Assembly: GCF_019565505.1 (NCBI RefSeq)
Contig: NZ_CP067378.1
Location: 1,302,001 to 1,366,000, forward strand
DNA length: 64,000 nt
Reading direction: 5' to 3'
Source of the DNA: Flavobacterium davisii
GTDB lineage: Bacteria > Bacteroidota > Bacteroidia > Flavobacteriales > Flavobacteriaceae
Shown: positions 19,776 through 29,761 of the stretch, piece after piece
Layout: every line of letters starts with the position of its first letter
Numbering within the stretch: position 1 is the stretch's first letter
The notes under the pieces: model-generated
Databases searched by the model: none
Seen by the model: only the letters and a program-made list of their open reading frames with translations
What the model was told of the DNA's origin: nothing
Translations under genes and position numbers: made by a program

Positions 19776-22492
19776 ATGTTACAGTATATCAAAAAGTTTA
19801 AATGGCTAATTACAGGATGCTTCTTTATTGTTTTAACAATAATTAGTTTACCTTTCTTATTCCCCGATTTTATTACTCAAAAAGTAAAAGAGTATGCTAA
19901 TCAACACATAAAAGGAAATATCAACTTCTCAGATGCTCAACTTTCCATTATTGAACATTTTCCAGCATTAACACTTTCTTTTGAAGATTTTCAACTAACA
20001 GGAGCTGCCCCATTTGAACAAATTAATCTGATTAAATCAGACGAAATAGCATTTGGTATTGATGTTCAAGAACTTTTAAAAGGAAAAATACACATTAATA
20101 AATTATTTTTAGATAATGCAGAAATTAATGTATTAGTTGACAAAAAAGGACATGCAAACTACAATGTATACGAAAGCAAACCAAATAATCAAACAAAAAA
20201 GAAGAAGACACCTCTATTGAATTAAAACAAATTGCTATCAACAATGCACATATAAAATACAATGATGCCTCAGCACAAGTAATGGTAGACGCATTAGGTT
20301 TTGATTATTTTGGCAATGGAAGTCTAAAAAATAAAATTTTCGAAATTAAAACAAAAGCCAGTATCGAAGCTTTTGATTTCACTTTTAAAGGGGAAGAATA
20401 CCTAAAAAACAAAAAAGTAGATGCCGATTTAGTAACCAAAGTTAACACACAATCTTTAGCTTTCGTTTTTCAGCAAGATAACTTAATGATTAATAAATTG
20501 CCCGTAGATTTTACAGGTAATTTTGACTTCTTGCCCAATGGTTATAGAATGAACTTTTTAATTAAAACCGAAAATAGCAATTTAGAAGACATTTTTACAG
20601 CCTTACCCCCTAAGCTAATTACTTGGATGGAAAAAACGACCCTAAAAGGAACAACAGATGCCGTTTTATCCCTGAAAGGTGATTTCATAACAGATCAAAA
20701 CAAAAAACCCAATATGAAACTTGATTTGAATCTAAAAAATGGATTCATTCAATACGATGGTGCTCCCTTTCCTTTAGAAAAATTCAATACCGATTTACAT
20801 ATTCAATTACCTCAACTAAATCCAGAACTATTATCTGTTAAAATCCCTGTAATCCATTTTGACATTGGAAAAGGACATTTAAATGGAAAACTTGAAACAG
20901 TAGGACTTTCCAAGCCTAATATAAAAGCTAATTTAGACACCGATCTAGATTTGAATTATTTAAATCAAGCAATTGGATTTTTACCTGATTATCAGCTAAA
21001 AGGAAATTTAAAAACACATTTAAACATACAAGGAGTACTTGATACGAAACAAAACAAATTACCCTTAACAAAGGCCTTTTGCTATTTAAAAGATGGCTAT
21101 TTAAAAACGCCTTTTTATCCTAAACCTATAGAAAAAATAAATGCTATTGTTGATCTAAATATAAAAAAGAACTTACAAACCACACAGGTAATATTAAAAC
21201 CTTTACGTTTCTTTTTTGAAGGACAACCTTTAACCATTAAAGCTAATATTAGCGATATGACCAATGCTAAATACCAAGTTAGTGCCAATGGAGGAATTAA
21301 TTTTGGAAAAATTTACAAAGTATTTGGTACAAAAGGACATACTATTGAAGGTTTTGCTCAAGGGGCTGTTTACTTAAAAGGAAAACAGAGCGATGCTCAA
21401 CTAGGACATTATAATAAATTAATAAATAAAGGAAAATTTTATTTGAGTAATGTAAGAACTACCTCAGAATATCTTCCTTTACCATTTTATATCACAAAAG
21501 GAATCTTTACTTTTAACAATGATCAATTACAATTTACCAACTTTAATGCGAAATATGGTCACAGTAACTTAAAATTTAATGGATATGTACAAAATATCGT
21601 AAACTTTTTAACCCAAGACAAAGGAGTCCTAAAAGGACAATTTCAGCTTCAAGCCCCTTATTTAAACGTGAATGAATGGATGATGCCTGTAAACAATAAA
21701 TTAAAAAGTAACACTTCAACCAAAGAAACAATAAAAGGAGTCGTTATGCTACCTAAAAATTTAGATTTAAATTTTGATGCGTCAGTAGATCGAATTTTAT
21801 TTGATGACTTAAACATAAAATGCCTACAAGGCAAAACAAAGCTTAAAAATGGCGAAATTACCATTGCAAATGGTTCTTGTTTAGTAATTGATAGCCCCGT
21901 TATATTTGCAGGTAACTATAAAGCAAAAAACACCAAAAGAGCGCAATTTGGAATGGATCTATCAGTAGAAGAATTTGATGTAAAAAAAGCTTATAAAGAA
22001 ATTAAATTATTTAGAGAAATGGCAACAGCTGCTGCCAATGCAGAAGGAATTATTTCTTTAAAATATCAACTAAAAGGCATTTTAAATGACGATATGTTTC
22101 CTATTTTTCCTTCTCTACAAGGAGGAGGTGTTGTAGGAGTCAAAAAGGTAAAATTAAATGGGTTTAAATTACTTAAAGCGGTAAGTAACTCAACAGGACA
22201 CAGCGGTATTGATTCTGGCGAAGTAAATGATTTTGAAATTAAAACATGTATCCAGAACAACTTAATGGAAATAGATCGTTTTAAATTTAAAATAGCAGGA
22301 TTTCGTCCACGTATAGAAGGAACCACCAGTTTAGACGGTAAGCTCGCTTTAAAAATGCGCTTAGGATTGCCGCCAATGGGTATAATAGGTATTCCCCTAA
22401 AAATAGAAGGAACCAAAGACAAACCCAAAGTAAGAATCGGATCCAAAGTAAATCAATTAGAAAATGAACAATATAAAGAAGAAGGGGAGTAA
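19776..22492 (+). CDS. AsmA-like protein (one frameshift)
   Basis: About 905 aa with a single N-terminal membrane helix (residues 12-32, LITGCFFIVLTIISLPFLF) and a long beta-rich body. A C-terminal AsmA-type segment includes GVVGVKKVKLNGFKLLKAV and ends in IGIPLKIEGTKDKPKVRIGS. Relatives of AsmA/TamB bridge the inner and outer membranes and are linked to lipid transfer. The frame breaks at an A6 run near 20199-20204; A7 gives NQTKKEEDTSIELKQIAINN. The run is A-AAA-AAG in -1 phase. The ATG at 19776 is preferred over a TTG at 19764 inside the terminator. A second, similar gene lies at 31635-34260. Confidence 0.82.
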
Positions 22493-22543
22493 AATCCTCT
22501 TTTTTTTTATTACAATCACAACTAATTTTAAACCCTGATTACA

Positions 22544-22638
22544 TCCCATCAACTAAATCAAGTTATAATGAATCATTTTGGCAAATGTAACACTACATAC
22601 TTTATCCAACACTAGCTTCTATCGGGATAACAAAAAGC
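22544..22638 (+). repeat. Family C intergenic repeat, copy 1
   Basis: A 95-bp unit beginning TCCCATCAACTAAATCAAG and ending GGGATAACAAAAAG. It matches 22698-22793 closely and 56476-56568 more distantly. Non-coding. Confidence 0.75.
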
Positions 22639-22697
22639 AGTCTATTTATTTTTTAAAAAAATAATCGTCTAGCTTGTCACTTCGACATAAGGAAGAG

Positions 22698-22793
22698 TCC
22701 CATCAACTAAAATCAAGTTATAATGAATTATTTTGATAAATGTAACACTATATACTTTATCCGATACCTTACTTTTATTGGGATAACAAAAAG
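22698..22793 (+). repeat. Family C intergenic repeat, copy 2
   Basis: A 96-bp unit in direct orientation with copy 1. It is preceded by GTCACTTCGACATAAGGAAGA, a 21-base lead (22678-22698) also resembling the interior of family A elements. No gene or tRNA lies between the two copies, and the whole 22493-22995 interval is otherwise empty. Confidence 0.75.
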
Positions 22794-22995
22794 TCAACTA
22801 AATAATAAGTTTTCAAACTTGATTCAGTACAAAGGTAGCTATAAAATCTTTTGAAGCTAAAAACAACCGCTTTTAGAAGCCAGTTTAGAGAAGTCAGCAA
22901 TACAAACTTCGTCTTATTCAAACTACGAAATATCTTACCTAGCCCAACTTTTAAACTTGATCCGTTTAATTATGAATTTGCCTAATCATTTTAAG

Positions 22996-23029
22996 CAAAA
23001 AAAAAGCTTCTTATTAAATAAGAAGCTTT
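22996..23029 (-). terminator. Terminator of the tRNA array
   Basis: On the minus strand an 11-bp perfect stem (AAAGCTTCTTA with TAAGAAGCTTT) is followed by a T-tract, directly after the last tRNA. Confidence 0.85.
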
Positions 23030-23030
23030 G

Positions 23031-23114
23031 TACTCAAGGCGGGACTTGAACCCGCACGAACTAATGTTCACTGGATTTTAAGTCCAGCGTGTCTACCAAT
23101 TCCACCACTCGAGC
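23031..23114 (-). tRNA. tRNA-Leu (anticodon UAA)
   Basis: An 84-nt cloverleaf with a long variable arm typical of tRNA-Leu. Anticodon loop CTTAAAA gives UAA; T-arm GGTTCAAGTCC; acceptor GCTCGAG pairs with CTTGAGT. CCA is not encoded. Identical to the other two Leu copies. Confidence 0.95.
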
Positions 23115-23133
23115 GTAACCATTCTAGTAATAG

Positions 23134-23206
23134 AGCGAAAAACGGGGTTCGAACCCGCGACCTCAACCTTGGCAAGGTTGCGCTCTACCAACTGAGCTAT
23201 TTTCGC
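23134..23206 (-). tRNA. tRNA-Gly (anticodon GCC)
   Basis: A 73-nt cloverleaf. Anticodon loop TTGCCAA; acceptor GCGAAAA pairs with TTTTCGC; discriminator T; T-arm GGGTTCGAACCCC. CCA is not encoded. Confidence 0.95.
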
Positions 23207-23263
23207 AAGTTTAAGTAATATTATATAATATAAACATTTAAAAAACTTTCATTGAAAGCTTTG

Positions 23264-23347
23264 TACTCAAGGCGGGACTTGAACCCGCACGAACTAATGT
23301 TCACTGGATTTTAAGTCCAGCGTGTCTACCAATTCCACCACTCGAGC
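23264..23347 (-). tRNA. tRNA-Leu (anticodon UAA), second copy
   Basis: Identical in sequence to the Leu tRNA at 23031-23114. Its flanks differ on the upstream side, where no Gly tRNA is attached. Confidence 0.95.
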
Positions 23348-23428
23348 GTATTTATTAAAAGCTTATATTGTTATGAACGTATTTATTTATATTGTTATTT
23401 AAAACGCCTTAATAAATAAGGCACTTTG

Positions 23429-23512
23429 TACTCAAGGCGGGACTTGAACCCGCACGAACTAATGTTCACTGGATTTTAAGTCCAGCGTGTCTACCAATTC
23501 CACCACTCGAGC
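23429..23512 (-). tRNA. tRNA-Leu (anticodon UAA), third copy
   Basis: Identical to the other two Leu genes. The Leu-spacer-Gly block here (23429-23604) repeats 23031-23206, including the same 19-bp spacer, so the block is a duplication. Confidence 0.95.
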
Positions 23513-23531
23513 GTAACCATTCTAGTAATAG

Positions 23532-23604
23532 AGCGAAAAACGGGGTTCGAACCCGCGACCTCAACCTTGGCAAGGTTGCGCTCTACCAACTGAGCTATTT
23601 TCGC
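23532..23604 (-). tRNA. tRNA-Gly (anticodon GCC), second copy
   Basis: Identical to 23134-23206. It is the first gene of the array in the direction of transcription, behind the promoter at 23646-23675. Confidence 0.95.
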
Positions 23605-23645
23605 ATTTCCTTAAAGAACATTGCCTTACTTCCGTATTGCGAGTG

Positions 23646-23675
23646 CAAATATACAACAAGAATCAGTATTTGCAA
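23646..23675 (-). promoter_or_regulatory. Promoter of the tRNA array
   Basis: On the minus strand, TATATTTG (-7) at 23653-23646 is preceded by TTG (-33) with a 19-bp gap, matching the Bacteroidetes TTG/TAnnTTTG pattern. It is about 40 bp before the first tRNA. Confidence 0.7.
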
Positions 23676-23737
23676 GTACTTGAATAAAAAAAAACAAAAC
23701 TTTTTTTCAAATATTTCAATTTCAATTCTTTAAAGAA

Positions 23738-26358
23738 CTATTTTTTACTAAGCATTCTTTTAATTTCATTTAACTTCATCAACGCTTCTACTGGAGTGAG
23801 CGTATTAATGTCTAAATTCAAAATCTCTTCTTTTATTTCTTCCAACAAAGGATTATCTAAATTAAAAAAGCTTAATTGCATTTCTTCTTGACTAGTTAAA
23901 TCTTCTTTTGACACTTTCCCATTTAAAACCTCCGCGGAATGTTTTTTTCTAATTTTTTTAAAATTTTACCTGCCCTTTGTATCACTGTTTGAGGCATACC
24001 TGCCATTTTTGCTACATGAATACCAAAACTATGAGCACTTCCACCTTTTTCTAATTTACGGATAAACAACACATTATCTTTTAATTCTTTTACAGATACA
24101 TTATAATTCTGAATTCGAGTAAACATTTCTGTCATTTCATTTAATTCATGATAATGCGTTGCAAATAATGTTTTGGGTTGCGCAGGATTTTCATGCAAAA
24201 ACTCTGCAATAGCCCACGCAATAGAAACTCCGTCATAAGTACTAGTTCCTCTCCCTATTTCATCTAACAACACCAAGCTTCTATTGGAAACATTATTTAG
24301 AATGGATGCTGTTTCGTTCATTTCCACCATAAAAGTTGATTCTCCCATTGATATATTATCACTAGCCCCTACTCTGGTAAATATTTTATCTACCACTCCC
24401 ATAGTAACAGCTTCTGCTGGCACAAAACTCCCCATTTGCGCTAACAGAACAATAAGAGCCGTCTGCCTTAATATAGCAGACTTACCTGACATGTTAGGCC
24501 CCGTAATCATAATAATTTGCTGCGTATCACGATCAAGATACACATCATTGGCTATATAGGGTACTCCTATAGGCAGTTGCTTTTCAATAACAGGATGGCG
24601 TCCATTTTTTATATCTAATTCATACGTATCATTCATTTTTGGACATACATATTTATTTTCAATCGCTTGCTGTGCAAAAGAAGTTAAGCAATCTAATTGA
24701 GCAATTAAATTAGCGTTATGCTGAACTGGTTTTACATAAGTGGCAACCCACGCTACTAATTGCTCAAACAGAGACACCTCTAACTGATGAATTTTTTCTT
24801 CTGCTCCTAATATTTTAGATTCATATTCTTTTAGTTCTTCTGTTATATATCGTTCTGCATTTACCAATGTTTGCTTACGAATCCATTCAGAAGGCACTTT
24901 ATCTTTGTGTGTATTTCGAACCTCTATATAATACCCAAAGACATTATTAAAAGAAATCTTCAATGAAGGAATACCTGTTTTTTCGGATTCTCTTTTTTCT
25001 ATCGCTTCTAAAAACTCCTTCCCTGTATTCGAAATGTTTCGCAATTCATCTAATTCTGCATTTATCCCTACCCCAATAGCATTTCCTTTATTAATTGCTA
25101 CGGGTGCATCCGGATTTAGTGTATTTGCAATTTTTTCTCTTAATAACTCACACGCATGCAAACTATCCCCTATCACTTTTACGGCTTCTTGTGTACTTTT
25201 CAAAGCCAGTTCTTTAATAGGTTCTATGGCGTCTAAAGAGGATTTCAAATATATCAATTCTCTTGGAGAAACTCTTCCTGCTGCTACTTTAGAGATCAAA
25301 CGCTCTAAATCTGATATTTGTTTTATTTGATATTGAACTTGACACAATAGATCTTGATTATCTTTAAAATAACCTACTACCTCATGACGCCCTTTAATTT
25401 TATTCACATCTTTTAACGGAAGTGCTAACCAGCGTTTTAACAAACGTCCTCCCATAGGAGAAAGAGTACGATCTATTACATCTAATAATGTTACGGCATT
25501 AGGATTATAGCTATGATATAGCTCTAAGTTACGAATTGTAAAACGATCCATCCAAACATAAGCATCTTCTGCAATACGATGAATAGAGGTTATATGTTGA
25601 ATTTTATTATGTTGTGTTTCGGACAAATAATACAAAATAGCTCCTGAAGCAATAACGCCGTGCTCTAACTCTTCTATTCCAAATCCTTTTAAAGAATTTG
25701 TTTGAAAATGATTAATCAAACTTTCCGTTGCATAATCTTGCTTATACACCCAATCTTCTAGATAAAAGGCATGAAAGTTTTCACCAAAAATGGTTGTAAA
25801 ATCTTTTTTATTTTGTTTAGGAACTAAGATTTCGCTTGGATTAAAATTCTGTAATAATTTATCTATATAATCAGAATTTCCCTCAGAAGTTAAAAACTCT
25901 CCTGTTGAGACATCTAAAAAAGCAACCCCTAATTGTTTCTTACCAAAATAAAGAGAAGCTAAAAAGTTATTAGATTTAGACACTAATACCTCATCATTCA
26001 TAGATACCCCAGGAGTTACCAACTCTGTCACACCACGTTTAACAATCGTTTTGGTCATTTTAGGATCTTCTAGCTGATCACAAATAGCCACACGTAAACC
26101 CGCTTTTACTAATTTTGGCAAATATGTATTTAGCGAATGATGTGGAAATCCTGCCAGAGCTGTTTCACTTTCTGTACCACTTCCTCTTTTGGTTAGAGTA
26201 ATTCCTAAAATACGAGCGGTACGAACAGCATCCTCTCCAAAGGTTTCATAAAAATCGCCTACTCTAAACAACAAACAAGCATCTGGATATTTAGCCTTAA
26301 TCTCATTATACTGCTTCATTAGAGGGGTTTCCTTAGGTGTTTTAGCTTTTACTGACAA
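23738..26358 (-). CDS. mutS: DNA mismatch repair ATPase MutS (one frameshift near the C-terminus)
   Basis: Recognises mismatches and small loops and recruits MutL. 873 aa after correction, the usual length. The mismatch-reading motif FYETFGEDA is at residues 36-44. The ATPase carries Walker A ([16 protein letters not shown]), Walker B ([13 protein letters not shown]) and the FATHYHEL segment. The start appears to be TTG at 26358 ([18 protein letters not shown]), as no suitable ATG lies upstream in frame. The frame breaks in an A7 run (T7 at 23942-23948 on the plus strand). A8 restores [19 protein letters not shown] and the C-terminal tail to 23738. If the lesion were real, only the last 70 or so residues would be lost, sparing the ATPase. 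Confidence 0.93.
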
Positions 26359-26426
26359 AACGTTAAATTTTTTGATTAATCGCGACGAATTTACTTATTT
26401 TGGCGTAATATTTGATCAAATATTTT

Positions 26427-26434
26427 TACATTTG
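26427..26434 (+). promoter_or_regulatory. Bacteroidetes -7 box (TACATTTG) for the DUF1573 gene
   Basis: A TAnnTTTG match 24 bp before the ATG at 26459. A TTTG at 26399-26402 lies 24 bp upstream, slightly further than ideal. Confidence 0.55.
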
Positions 26435-26458
26435 TGTATAACTAATTACAAGTCAATT

Positions 26459-26977
26459 ATGAAAAAGGCAATACTAACAGTAGCAACTATCGTATTTTTA
26501 GGAAATTTATCAGCTACTGCTCAAGAAAAAGCAAAAAAAGCAGCTTCAAAAGCAAAAATGGAAGTAGCTAAAAAAGTTGAAGAAACAAAATTTGAAATTA
26601 CGAAAGTAGCTGGTCCTGGAATGTATGTAGAAAAAGAGACTATAGACTATGGTACAATTGAACAAGGTGCAGATGGAAAAAGAGAATTCGTTATTGTAAA
26701 TAATGGTAACGAACCTTTGATCATTTCAAACGCTCAAGGTTCTTGTGGCTGTACCGTTCCTTCATTCCCTAAAGAACCGATTGCTCCAGGGGCAAAAGCT
26801 GTAATTGGTGTTAAATATGATACAAACCGTGTAGGCGCTATCAACAAATCAGTAACAGTTACTACAAATATGAAAGATAATCCTATAAAAGTATTACACA
26901 TTACAGGTAATATTACAGCTAAACCTGCACCAACTAGCCCTTTAGATGCTAAACCAACAGGTCCAACTGCACAATAA
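26459..26977 (+). CDS. DUF1573 domain-containing exported protein
   Basis: 172 aa. It has a signal peptide (MKKAILTVATIVFLGNLSATA, cleaved before Q), then a Lys/Ala-rich linker and a single DUF1573 domain (residues about 60-155) with the family's Cys pair in GSCGCTVPSFPKEPIAPG. These Ig-like domains are abundant in Bacteroidetes exported proteins; their molecular role is not established. The ATG at 26459 is chosen because it begins the signal peptide and lies downstream of the promoter; an upstream in-frame ATG at 26372 would include the promoter. The CCAGG and CCTGG sites in the gene are undamaged. Confidence 0.85.
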   Translation: MKKAILTVATIVFLGNLSATAQEKAKKAASKAKMEVAKKVEETKFEITKVAGPGMYVEKETIDYGTIEQGADGKREFVIVNNGNEPLIISNAQGSCGCTVPSFPKEPIAPGAKAVIGVKYDTNRVGAINKSVTVTTNMKDNPIKVLHITGNITAKPAPTSPLDAKPTGPTAQ

Positions 26978-26999
26978 TCAAAATTTAAGATTTCATAGA

Positions 27000-27125
27000 A
27001 GGTGTTTGAAAAATCAAAATGCAACATCTTATCTATCACTTCGACCATAGGAGAAATCACATATCAGTATCATGTGATTTCTCCCTATGATCGGGATGAC
27101 ATCCTTGTAACCTTTTAAAACACCT
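27000..27125 (+). mobile_element. Family A miniature inverted-repeat element
   Basis: 126 bp with ends AGGTGTTTGAAAA and TTTTAAAACACCT. The interior holds CACTTCGACCATAGGAGAA and ATGTGATTTCTCC, shared with 54945-55102 and 56801-56957. Non-coding; probably a non-autonomous transposon remnant. Confidence 0.6.
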
Positions 27126-27183
27126 CCTTTTTTATACTCTTTCTAATATCCTATTAGAATAATCATTTATTTCCTATTCAATA

Positions 27184-27332
27184 TTAATCCAAATTCCGCA
27201 TTAGGTTTGAACAAAGTAAATTGGCAAAACAAATCTATTTCACTTTATTTTTCTTCCAATTCAAGCAGACACTCAAACTTTACAGATTAAAATTTTGTAT
27301 TCTATTTTATTCTAAAATTTCCCACAAACACC
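27184..27332 (+). mobile_element. Family B element, degenerate copy
   Basis: Begins AATCCAAATTCCGCATTAG and keeps the CACTTTATTTTTCTTCCAATTCAAGC core in the orientation of 56596-56796, but the far end is decayed. Non-coding. Confidence 0.5.
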
Positions 27333-27572
27333 TTCTTTATTATTTCACAAAAATATGCCATACAAAAGACGTAATATTATATTACGGTTGATCATTTCAA
27401 TAATTAGGAAAAGTTATATTATCAGCACTATCCGGATGTTATTCACCTATTTACTTCGTTGAAAGCGCTCTTTAATTGAAATAATAAGGTCTAATCTTTA
27501 AAGCAACCCAATTCAGGTCAAAAAATGAAATATTTTTTAAACTCAAAGTCTTTTTATTTACAACAAATTTTC

Positions 27573-27773
27573 AACCCAGATTTTGCATTAGACTTCGTTG
27601 TGAAACAAAATTTTTCAATAAATTCAAGTGCTCACGGAAAATTTTAGAAGAAGAAATAATGAACTATTTTGATGATTAAAATTTGAGTACGTGCTTGAAT
27701 TGGAAGAAAAATAAAGTGGAATAGATTTACTTCGTCTATTCGCTACGCTCGGGTCTAATGCAAAATCTGGGTT
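27573..27773 (-). mobile_element. Family B miniature inverted-repeat element, full copy
   Basis: 201 bp. The ends AACCCAGATTTTGCATTAGA and TCTAATGCAAAATCTGGGTT form a 20-bp terminal inverted repeat. The interior is nearly the reverse complement of 56596-56796, which has the same length. An extra partial end (TAATGCAAAATCTGGGG) follows at 27774-27790. The 26978-27835 gap otherwise holds no gene. Confidence 0.72.
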
Positions 27774-27835
27774 TAATGCAAAATCTGGGGTAAAAATGAT
27801 AGTACTTATTATTGAAAGAAATGTAAATTTGCCAG

Positions 27836-28366
27836 ATGAGAAAGATAGAAAATAGCGAATTAGATCGCAAAACAATAGAAGAGTTTAAAGAAGCTCAAAA
27901 AACACCTCTGATTATTATATTAGATGACATCCGAAGCCTACATAATATTGGCTCTGTATTTAGAACTAGTGATGCTTTTTTAGTTGAAAAAATTTATTTA
28001 TGCGGAATTACGGCTACACCTCCCAATAAAGAAATTCATAAAACCGCTTTAGGAGCAACCGAAACCGTTTGTTGGGAATATCACAAAGAGGTATTAGAGG
28101 TTATTGAAACCCTTAAAAAGGAAGAGGTAGAAGTATACGCTGTTGAACAAGTTGAAAATGCTATATTCCTTGATCAATTTAAACCTGAACCTACTAAAAA
28201 ATATGCTTTGATTTTTGGAAATGAAGTTTTTGGAGTAAATCAAGATGCTGTAAAACTTTGCGACGGAGCTATTGAAATACCTCAATTGGGCACAAAGCAC
28301 TCTTTAAATATCTCTGTAAGCACGGGTATTGTTGTTTGGGATTTATTTTGCAAATTAAACCAATAA
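27836..28366 (+). CDS. SpoU/TrmH-family RNA methyltransferase
   Basis: A 176-aa SAM-dependent 2'-O-ribose methyltransferase of the knotted SPOUT fold. Motif 1 is LDDIRSLHNIGSVFRTSDAF, motif 2 is IFGNEVFGV and motif 3 is IPQLGTKHSLNISVSTGIVV, covering the full catalytic domain without an N-terminal RNA-binding extension. The target (tRNA or rRNA) cannot be assigned. A TAAATTTG box at 27824-27831 ends 4 bp before the ATG, so the transcript may be nearly leaderless. Confidence 0.88.
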   Translation: MRKIENSELDRKTIEEFKEAQKTPLIIILDDIRSLHNIGSVFRTSDAFLVEKIYLCGITATPPNKEIHKTALGATETVCWEYHKEVLEVIETLKKEEVEVYAVEQVENAIFLDQFKPEPTKKYALIFGNEVFGVNQDAVKLCDGAIEIPQLGTKHSLNISVSTGIVVWDLFCKLNQ

Positions 28367-28371
28367 AAAAA

Positions 28372-28492
28372 GACTGTCCGAAAAAATCCGATATTTATTT
28401 CGACAAAGGAAAAAATGAAGTGATTGACAATAGCTTTTTTTTCTAGCATAAAACTAACAATATTACTATTAATTTGTTTTTTTCGGACAGCG
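28372..28492. repeat. Inverted-repeat element between convergent genes
   Basis: The ends GACTGTCCGAAAAAA and TTTTTTCGGACAG pair over 121 bp. The end sequence resembles family A (GGCTGTC...AAAA) and the short element at 36950-37010. It may act as a terminator for both flanking genes. Confidence 0.6.
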
Positions 28493-28504
28493 CTCGCCAT
28501 CGTA

Positions 28505-29641
28505 TTAGCAATTTAATTTTTCTTGTATTTTTCGCAAAATCGTTACATAATCTTCCTGTCTCTTTACAAAATCAAGATCTGAGACGTCTATTACTAAAAC
28601 ATTTAATCCTAATTGGGTTTTTATATAGTCTAAATACCCTTTGTTAATCTTGTCTAAATATTCCGCTGGTATTTCTTGTTCATAACTACGTCCTCTTTTT
28701 TTAATATTTTTCAACAATCTATCTGTATTTTGATATAGATATACGTATAGATCTGGTTTAGGCATTTCTTTATAAATAATATCAAATAAAGTCTTATACA
28801 AACGAAACTCATCTCCTTGTAAAGTAACCTTTGCAAAAATTAAGGATTTAAAAATATGATAATCAGCCACCACAAAATCTGCAAAAAGATCAAACTGAGA
28901 CAAATCGTCTGCTAACTGTTGATAACGATCCGCTAGAAATGACATTTCTAAGGGAAAGGCATAGCGCCCTTGGTCTTTGTAAAATTTTGGCAAAAAGGGA
29001 TTATCTGCAAAACGTTCTAAAACTAACTTAGCATTAAAATCAGCTGCTATCTTAGAAGCTAAAGTAGTTTTACCTGCTCCAATATTTCCTTCTATGGCAA
29101 TATAGTTTAATTTATCTACATCAAACTGTTTAATAGGAGCTGTTAATTCTGCCATTACGTCACAAGAGCTAGTATCTGGACAATCTAACAACAGGCGATC
29201 TACGCTTTTAGACAAAACAGGATGTACCCATTCTACTCCAAGATCTTTCATAGGATATAACACAAAACGTCTGTTTTGCATGTGAGGATGTGGAATTATC
29301 AAATTATCAGCATTTAAAATCAAATCATCAAATGCCACAATATCTATATCAATAATACGGGGTTCGTATCCTATTTCTTTTTTTCTCTGACGCCCCATAT
29401 CTTTTTCTATACCTCCAATTTTCCTTAAGACTTGTTCTGGTGTAAAAGAAGTATGAATAAGTACGGCACAATTATAAAAAGCAGCACTCTCAAACCCCCA
29501 AGCAGGTGTTTCATATAACTTAGAAACCTGTAAAACTAATCCAATTTTATCATGAATGAGTTGTATACAAGTCGTTATATGACTCAGTTTATCTCCTTGA
29601 TTACTTCCTAAAGATAGTATTACTTTTTTTTGTATTCCCAT
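28505..29641 (-). CDS. folK: HPPK (FolK) fused to a deoxynucleoside kinase
   Basis: A bifunctional protein of 378 aa. The N-terminal half (residues 5-140) is the folate enzyme 6-hydroxymethyl-7,8-dihydropterin pyrophosphokinase: LSLGSNQGDKLSHI, ETPAWGFESAAFYN and RIIDIDIVAFDDL. The C-terminal half (about 170-378) is a deoxynucleoside kinase with P-loop IEGNIGAGKTTLASKIA, the lid-type KKRGRSYEQ and ERFADNPFL. Joining folate synthesis to nucleoside salvage in one chain is seen in many Flavobacteriia, from memory. Both catalytic motifs are intact. The ATG at 29641 is preferred over a TTG nine bases upstream. Confidence 0.9.
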   Translation of the reverse strand: MGIQKKVILSLGSNQGDKLSHITTCIQLIHDKIGLVLQVSKLYETPAWGFESAAFYNCAVLIHTSFTPEQVLRKIGGIEKDMGRQRKKEIGYEPRIIDIDIVAFDDLILNADNLIIPHPHMQNRRFVLYPMKDLGVEWVHPVLSKSVDRLLLDCPDTSSCDVMAELTAPIKQFDVDKLNYIAIEGNIGAGKTTLASKIAADFNAKLVLERFADNPFLPKFYKDQGRYAFPLEMSFLADRYQQLADDLSQFDLFADFVVADYHIFKSLIFAKVTLQGDEFRLYKTLFDIIYKEMPKPDLYVYLYQNTDRLLKNIKKRGRSYEQEIPAEYLDKINKGYLDYIKTQLGLNVLVIDVSDLDFVKRQEDYVTILRKIQEKLNC

Positions 29642-29683
29642 GCTTGGCAAAGTAACTAAAAAGATTTGGAGAATAGAAGTATA

Positions 29684-29712
29684 TTTGCATGTGTGTTAAT
29701 AACTTATTTTTG
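29684..29712 (+). promoter_or_regulatory. Promoter of sppA
   Basis: TTTG at 29684-29687, a 17-bp gap, then TATTTTTG at 29705-29712. A second -7-like box, TATATTTG, overlaps at 29680-29687. The start codon is at 29762. Confidence 0.6.
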
Positions 29713-29761
29713 CATGTAACTTTTTTAATATTTTATACACTAATTTATAAAAAACAAAACA

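Noticed and set aside
23138..23550. A recombination attachment site at the duplicated tRNA genes
   Set aside because: The duplicated segments are whole tRNA genes within one transcription unit; no integrase or foreign island borders them.
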